Below, in pieces: positions 12,501 through 21,500 of a stretch of 64,000 bases of DNA. A program made the position numbers and the translations under genes. Numbering within the stretch: the first letter of the stretch is position 1; the number at the start of each line of letters is the position of its first letter. This DNA comes from Galaxea fascicularis (Eukaryota > Cnidaria > Anthozoa > Scleractinia > Euphylliidae): assembly GCA_948470475.1 (NCBI GenBank), contig OX419345.1:5156033-5220032 (forward strand), in the 5' to 3' direction. The notes beneath the pieces are model-generated. The model saw only the letters and a list, made by a program, of their open reading frames with translations, ran no database searches and was not told the DNA's origin.

Positions 12501-15500
12501 TATCCAGATAGTTCGTCTGGACGGATAATCCGTCTGTTTGCCCGTATTTATACGCAGACGAATTATCAGACGAACTATCGTTCTTTGCCCAAGTTCGTCC
12601 CAGACGGATGATCCGTCTTTAGTATAAATCGGGCCAATCAATTGAAAAGCACTGTATGCTTCATTGAGACTCATTAACCCATGTGTTTCGACAAGTTCTT
12701 TCTCAGTTGGAGCTCTTCTAACTCCTACCCCCACTGACACCACCCCTCCAATAATCCGTTGCAGGGGCAACAGAGCACTAGTAGGGTCGGCCTCAGCACT
12801 TCTTGGGGTCGGTCTCGCCAAGACCTCTGAGTCCGTTCGCCTGCCCCTCGTCACGCTTCGCTTACGATCTGTATTTTTTTTCTTGAGTTTATGTACGCGT
12901 GCCAGAAGCTTCTAAATAAATAAAAATCCACTTCGTCAACCATCTCCGTGAGTTCACATTTACTTATCCAAGCCAATTATTATTTTACTCTTCGTCAGAC
13001 AAGTACAGCCTGCTAGTCTGAATTGTGAGTAAGAAAGCTGACCCCAGTAATCAAGCAATGCCTGTGACTACGATTGCAACACACAGACACAGCTACAACT
13101 GTATGCTCCTTACCGCCTACAGGTAGCAAAACAACTCAAAATTAACTTCACCCCTGAAACTTGCATTTTTATGGCAGGGATAGGCTTACCCACAGAAATC
13201 CCAGCACAGCCAAGGTGACAAATTGCAGCCAATATTGCCCATATTCCTTTGGCCTCCTCCTCTGAGATGCCCAGCATTTGTAGAGCGAATTCCATTTCAG
13301 TCCACTTATCTGAGAGTGTCTGGTTATCTGGTGACTAGGTATCACAAAAGAGCAGTTAGTTATATTGCACATGTCCTCCTTGAATAGTGCCAAGTTGTTG
13401 TTTCTGAGGTTACAACTACCTCGCCCTTAGCCCTGTCCCCACCCCACCACCCCTCGTTCTCTCCTCCCCAACAAAAAAGAAGAAAAGACACCTTAAGGGG
13501 TGAATGGTGGGGATTTTCAGTCCAAGTATGTAAATTGGTTACAATACCTTTGTGTCAAAAGACAGCATGAACTCGTTTGTTTCATTCATCTTGGTATCGA
13601 GCTGTAATTCATTTCTGTTTGACAGAAAAACCACAATCAGTAACGATAATTCTAGTTACAAATGAGCATGTTTTGGGAGACCAGAAAAGTTGCAGCATAA
13701 TGGTCTGACAATGTGACATTCCTGACTCCCAACCTTGATATCATAAATGGGTAAATTAGCTGTTTATTCTTGTCCTTGGCCTTACTCTAAGGGTTTTTTT
13801 CGTAGGTTATTACGGTTTCTCCTCTCTTGAAAACCAACATTTCTAGATTCCGTCAAATCCGTTTAGGTTTTTGCTTGACCGTTTAACGCTTTAAGCTATC
13901 CGTTTTTGGACTTTGGTCAACCGTTTAAATATTTTGCTATCCGTTTAAACGGTTTTGGAAACCGTTAAAACGCTTGAGTTAACCGTTAAGTATCCATTCA
14001 TTAGTGTCCGTTTTCCCAAAGAAGGTCACAAATTGTCTGACCTCAGTTTTATACAGAGGCTCAAAGCAACTCAGAAAAAAAAATATTAATATCCTACTGT
14101 CACTGAGTGAATTCTTTTATTTAGTAATTTTCATTTTGTAAACGTGCCACTTTGAATAACCTGTTGCTTTGTTTACCTTAGCTTTGAGTCACATCCCGCT
14201 AATAGATAATGGAATATTTTAAAAGTACTCTCTCCTTCTGTCTGTCTCACAACTTTGGACTTTTCCAAGAGGAAGGTCTAAAAGCAAAGAAAAATAGATA
14301 ACGTCGTCATCATCATCATCATCATCATCATCATCAATACCTTTCAAGCGTTGAAAATGAAAGTAAATTTTAAGAATCTTTAAAAATTAATTTTAAGATT
14401 ACTTAAAATTCTTAAAATTTTAAGAACTTTGAGTAGATGAACGTGTATCCTAAGGCTGCCACAGTACAAGATGAGGTACTTAGTAAGCAGATCATTTTTC
14501 TTTAGCAATTCAACTGTTCACTACTAGCCATTCAAAAATTTTCTTCTTCCGTTCAGCCATTCATACTGTCCATTTTAAACGGCATAGCCTTCCATCCACT
14601 ATCCATTCAGTAGGTGTGCATATGGATGGCCATTGATGTACGTTTTCATGTGAGATCACATCTGTTGATCTAGGTATAGCAGCTCTTACTGTTTCTAGGG
14701 CCGGAGATAAATTATTTTTGTTTTTTCATTAAATAATATCCTTATCAGTGAAGGGGATTGAACCAACAAATGGAGAGCTTATAGCAGTTGCACAATGACT
14801 GTGCACACACCTGCTAACTCATGCATTCAGTGTTACATGTAGTCCTCTTGACTTGTTACATGGTGAGTTCTAATCATGCAGTAACTACAGCTGTACTTTG
14901 TCACAGCGGTGTAACTCAGCACAATATTCAGCCAAAGGGTACTTGAAATCACCCTTAACAGGAATGAATAATCAAACATTTACACTATTAACTGACCTGA
15001 ACAGCAGCACTGGTCAAAAGACCTGCCGAGTCAAAATCCATGCTAAAGAGCAGAGTGAATCTGGAGGCATTATGATTCAAAGATGTTGATACACTGCCAA
15101 ATGCTCCCAGCAAGGCATAGATGGCTTCCAGCTTTTGGTCTTGTAAATACAATAAACAGTACAAAAGGGTATGTCAAGTCACTGAAACAGTACATCTTTC
15201 TGAGAATTGTATAGTTCCAGAAAATAATGATGAGGGGGAGAGGCATGGATAATTATTATTCATACCCTCCCCCTTCCACCACAGAGGGTCCAAGGGGGAA
15301 GGGTGTGGCAAACGCAAACTTTTTTTAAAGAAAAGTATGGAGCTAAATTGGAATTCAATCTGTTTGTGAAAAAAGAGGCTTGGTCATACTTGTAGTTTTG
15401 TAACTTTAAAATCATTGAAACATCACCGACTGCATCCAAAATCATTCTTCCATGACAATATTTGGACCTACAGTGCTGCTCAGATATATCCGAACTACGC

Positions 15501-18500
15501 ATACGCGTATCATACGAGCGTATTTTGCGTATACGCTTATGTCAATACGCGCACAATGCGCGTATATACGCGGAGATATCCGCGCGTATATGCCTCTTTG
15601 TTATGCATTCCCATAAGTTTCTTTATGTCAAACAAAGGATATTATATTTCTGGAAATGAAAAAGGTTCAAGGCGGAATTTGCATATTGTTAAAGACGTCC
15701 TGCCGATCAATGAAAGCTTATCATATTTCTAGTTTTCGATCACTTCGCAAATTCACCGACGAACAACCGTTTATTAACACTTACTGATCTTAAGCTACCA
15801 AACATGAGAAGAACATTGAAACAGTCGCTTGAACGCCCTTTTTTAACACGTGAACTTCATGTTTTCAAAAATAAATATCTGTGTTTCGGCACATGTCGGC
15901 AAGTCGTTCGCGAAATGTTTGTTGTCTGAACTAGTAAGCGTTCTGAAGATCCTGGTCGAAAAAATTATATCTCCGGTTATATTTGACACAGATCATTCTT
16001 TCAAACGGTAAAATACTTTTTCCTTGACGAAAAAATTGTTTATCAAAGTTTCTATGGTGCACCCCTCACGTTTAGTTATTTTTTCTTCAAGGAAAAGTTC
16101 TGCGTCGGCACGCGTCGACAAGTCGTTTGCGAAGTGTTTATTGTCTGAAGATCCTCGTTGAAAAAATGATATGTCCGGTTTTATTTGGCACAAATCGAAA
16201 CTGAGAAACAATTACATTATTATTTCCAAGAATTGTCCTTTATCAAGTCAGGAATCAGGTGAACAGACTGTAATTGGACATTTTCTCTAACTCAACCGAA
16301 TCACCTATTAATCATTTTCATTTTCAAACCTGTGAGTGCAGAATGCTGTGAGCATGCAGCAGCAGTTAAATAATGCACAACATATTTGGAGTTAATGGTT
16401 TTTCCAGATCCACTGTGACCCATGAACACAATCGACTGGTCCATTCTTGTTGCCAACATGTTCCGGTAAGCCGTTTGTACAGAGGCAAAGATATGTGGTG
16501 GCATATCTTCTTGTTTACAGCCACGGAACATCTGAATCACCTATCATGAGAGGAAACAGACCAACACAAATTTTCTATTTTTCTACAACTAAATTACCTT
16601 TAACAGTAAAAACTCATGGTAAGTCAGGGCTTTCAATCTGATTTGTAGCAAATGTATGCCCCTGTGATAGTAGGAAGCTGAGGCAATTGAAACGGTTATA
16701 TATTTTTCAAGTGTTTGTTGACCAACATGGCCAAGTAGCCAGTGACTCAATGATTCACAGCTGCTGGATCTCCAGTACGCTGTAGTACCCAGCTTCTATT
16801 GAAAGCCCTGGTAAGTACTCAAACTCCAGAAAAGTTTTTTATCCTGTTACCAGGAAACGTTGGTAAGCGTGCAATTTTTACAAAACGGTAAGTTCCATAT
16901 GGTAGAACAGATGTTCTATTGCAGACAAGACTTTCCTTTAATTCAAACCTTTACTTCCTTCATCTACAAACTACTGTAATAAACAACTTTCCTATTGTAA
17001 TGTCATTTTTCAATTTTGTCAGCCATTCACCCTACCACCATAAGTGGCCACCTAGACTCGACATTACAGAATGTTTGACAGTATTTGGGAAGTGCTGATT
17101 AAACAAATCTTTGGTTGTCATTTCATCTATTCTCATGACTCGTACTCAGTTGCTACTGCTGGGCTTTTTGGGATCAGAAGCTTAAATGAGCAAATGTTTG
17201 CAACTTCTGGGTGAAAAAATTAATAGAAAATTCAAAATTACTGTAACAAAGCAACGCCTTTGCAAAGTTAAAAATGACAGGATAAAAGAGTTTAAATGTT
17301 ACTTAAAGACCCTATTTATGACCTTTTTTTTTAACTTACTTTATCTGTATAGATAGCAAGCTCTTCTTGTGGGTTGATTATTATCAAGTTGGGTCCAGCA
17401 TATGTGTGAATTAGGTTGCTACCAAAGCGTTGTCGTAAAGTGTGAAGACAACTGGATTCATTGAGGAAACGCAATGATGCAAGATCCTCAGCTCTGTCAT
17501 ACTGTGGAGGGTTGGCCTGAACATATAAAACAAAAATAAAATAATGTACTCCTAAAATTAATATTCTTCTCCGGCCTTCCCTTTATTTAGAATGGACAGT
17601 GACCTGCGATTTGAAAAAAGCGAGGATATTGCACTTAGACATCCTAGAAAGGGACAAGAAACAGTAGAGTGAAGGTAGGAAGGCTTTATTTGACTAGAAT
17701 ATAAATATTTCCACCGCTACTCGGTTCGTTGGAATTCTAGGTTTTTAACGGTCAATTTTTATTTATCAACTTTTGATGACACACACCACGATTGGGCTGC
17801 CTGTGTTCCTACCACAAAATTCATCAAATCCACTGTCAATGCTCCTCTACTATACTGTACATTGTAAATCAGTGTTTTCACAACTTTTGAAAGTAGAAGT
17901 TGCATTTTGTTGAGTATAAGTTGCAATGCCCTTTGGGGACCACTAGGGGCTTCCAGGGGCATGCTCCCTCAGAAAATGTTGAAATTCAAGACTCTTGGGG
18001 ATGCATTCTCCAGAAGTTTGAGAAACAAAATGGGATATTTCAGATACCAAAAAACACTGACATTTTTATTAGGTTCTAATAACTCCAGCCATAACATTGC
18101 ACTCCTTTAAACAAGCTGCCATTTTGCTGCCATTTTGCCTCATAAGTGAAGACAGAGTGTGTTGTCTTAAATAGAGTACTTGCCATTGGAAACTGCTGGC
18201 TACCTCTCAATCTGAGCCTGTTTACAACGTTCGAATAACGTCTGAAAGCAGAGCGAAGTTAAGCAATGTTGCGGTGAACTTTCAAGTTTATTAATTTTCC
18301 TCAAGAACCCTTTCGTGGACACTTGACTCTTTTGAAAAAGCTGTAAATTTATTTCAGAATTTACCCAAGGGAAAGTAGGTGTTGCAAATGGAAAAGCTGC
18401 CGACAGATGCAACGGCTGATGGCTGGTTTTGAAAACACTGTAAATGTCTATCTTTATTAACCACATGTATTAAAAACTCTGGGATGTCCTGAAGTTGTTA

Positions 18501-21500
18501 AAAATACTTCCTCCCCTCCCTCAGGCATTATTTTAGTAGAAATATGGAATCATAATCAAAGACAAGTAATTCACATGCACAGACAAGAGGGGTCTTCAAA
18601 ACGGCTAAACGGCAGCATGGCCTCATGGAAATTTAGGCAGTGGTGAAAAACCCCTTACATGTATAATTCACTTTTGATTTGCTGTACAGAACCTGAAGAG
18701 TGCTGAAAACAGCATTCCAGAGCATCTCAATTAAAAAAAATTCTTCGGAAGCATGACCCCAGACTCCCCTATAAGTTTGTGCCTCTAGCATTGGCTGCAT
18801 ACTTTAAAAACTCAGCCATGACTACTTCAAACGTTTCTGACAAGCCTGCATGATAAACATGAAAAAGGAAAAATCTACTTTCATTTGGCCATGTGAAACA
18901 GATCCTGGCACTGGAAAAGTTTCATTGCAACAAACAAAAAGAAATGACAAACCTTTTCAACACTGTCTTCTTCAATGGTTATAATTTCTCCACCATGATC
19001 CAGCTTCACTTTACACATTGGTGTTTCATCATCTTCTTTTACAACTTTAGTCTTCTGAACCCTGCCACCAGAGAACCCTGCCTTGTGCACAACCCACACC
19101 TTCTCAGCATCTAGCCACGCCTTCTGTGAGTTCACCTCTTCTTCCGATTTGGCCTATATTTTCAAGAAAAGAGTTTATCAAGAGTTTGCATAGCTAATGC
19201 CGTGAGGTCTACCAAGGAGATGTTAGTTTCACTTGATGGAGAAAAATACATTGTAATGGTCATAACTGTTATCACATGTATAAAGTAGGATGCTTTTACT
19301 TTTTTGCCTGATTGTTATGATCTTAAAAAATGACATTTCCTCAACTGTAAACACTTCAACTTTATGTCACAGTATATTGGCTTTAGAGGCCCTGAATTTC
19401 TGTATATCCTCTATTATTTCTTAGAAAGAGCTCAACATTCTAATAACTTTCCTACATGTAGCACTGTGCTATTTCACAGACAGAGCATCTCATACTGTGG
19501 AAAATATAGTGAAATCAGTTCTAAAACATCTACTTATAAAGCAAACACTTGACAAGAAGAACCTTATAATTATGTGCACATGAAATATTGTGTGAAAACA
19601 CAAAACACAATATTACATCACCTCAATAGAATGTATTACAATAAATGCACATTTTATGTTTATTTTTGTTTTACAGAAGATCACAATGTACTGTACAGCA
19701 ATAATTATATATTCTTTGCTTCATTCACAATTGTTAATGAGCGGGGTTGGACATGACAAGGTGTCACTCATTATGATTAATAATTTGAACAAAAACTTGA
19801 TCAACAAATAAACAAATATTGTGAAGAGAATTAAGAAAAAAACATACGGAATAAGGCAAAGATGAGTTATCAAGCACAGTTTAAAAGAAAAGTAATGTGT
19901 AAAGCACATTATTTTTTTATTAATTTTCATTTGTCAAGCCAGTTCAGTATTTATTGACCAAGAAAGTTGCTTCTTCTCTAGAAACATGCAGAAAAAATAA
20001 ATTCCACTGACTCCTACGTAACATTTTTTCCATTGTCTTCACCTCAAGTTTTCTTCCACCCCACTATAACTATGTTAAGGCAGAAAATACATGAACCTCT
20101 GAGAGAATTGAAGGATATAGCTGTACATGTAAATAAGAACTGGTTTAAAGATTTGTAAATTACATCATAAAGGCAAAATAGAACAACAATACAATTCTAT
20201 TCTTGACGATTACACAATGTTTTCATGTCCTCTCGAGGCTCTTGGCCATCGATCGGATAATCCATTTGCAAAAGATTATATACAAAACCAACCTTACTGT
20301 AACAGGGTTCAAAATAAAATCAGAGCTTTTAGCCTGAATTTATAGGCTTTTTTCCCAAGGCTGATTTTTTCGCCGATCAAAAGATGTAATTTTGTATTGC
20401 TTCCGTGAAAAATCACCGGCAAGTGTGACCAAAGTGCCGGCTATCACTGGCAGCCGGCTGCTATTTTGAACCCTGCTGTAATTATTGGCATAGCATGACC
20501 TCTTCTGTTAGCCATTATGCAAATAATATAGACTTTTTTATTCAACATAAAACATCTCGTTCAAAATATTCAAAACATTTGTTCTGCACACATGCAACAC
20601 CTAGAAATTAACCATGGAATGTTCTGTATTTCTCACCAACTAGACAAATTAACAGAGATAAAATGCTGAATAGAGAGCAAATTAACGTAAAAATAATATT
20701 TGAATTTAAATTGGTAAAGGGAATTCCAACATGGCTATTGTGAAGATCTACAATCACCTAAACAATGAATGCATTCCACAGTGACAACTAGCACAACCAT
20801 TGACTGCTTGATAAGATCCACATTCCTCCCAACAATCCAATGATATACTTTGGACAATTAACAAGTTTTTGGGTGAATACTGTATTGTATATAACTACAC
20901 GCAAATGAAAGTAGAGGACTGCATACCGTAAAATCATGCATTTTTAGTGCAGTGGTTGTATACTGTATACTACAGCATGAAGGGTTAGTATAATGTCTTT
21001 CAACATAGTGAAATGATCCACAAAATCAAAGCAAAACATTGAAAAGAAATACCAAACAAACAAACCTCATGTTTGGTGAGAGATTCCATAATAACTATTC
21101 TGATGTGAGTAACATGCATGTTGTGTATCACAAATAAACCAATAACATTCTAAACTGTACATTATTCATAAAAGTGTTAGCACAATATTACTCAGCCATA
21201 TGAAAAACAAAAGTCTAGGAAAGTAAGAATAAAAATTAAATATTACTTAGACAAATCTGATCAAATCTATGCCGAGACATGTGAGTGGATTAAACACTAA
21301 GCAATGATTCAAGCACAATTATTTTCCCACATAAAAGAAATAGGAAATCACTCCAGTGTTCCTTAAAATAATAATATTTAATATTCATTCATTTTGTGGT
21401 TTTCAAGAATCAAGTAAATTTTGCCACGAAAACCCACAAATGACTTTTAATTTCACAATTTGCAGTCTTAATCCAATTACACTGTAGATTATGGGCAAAT

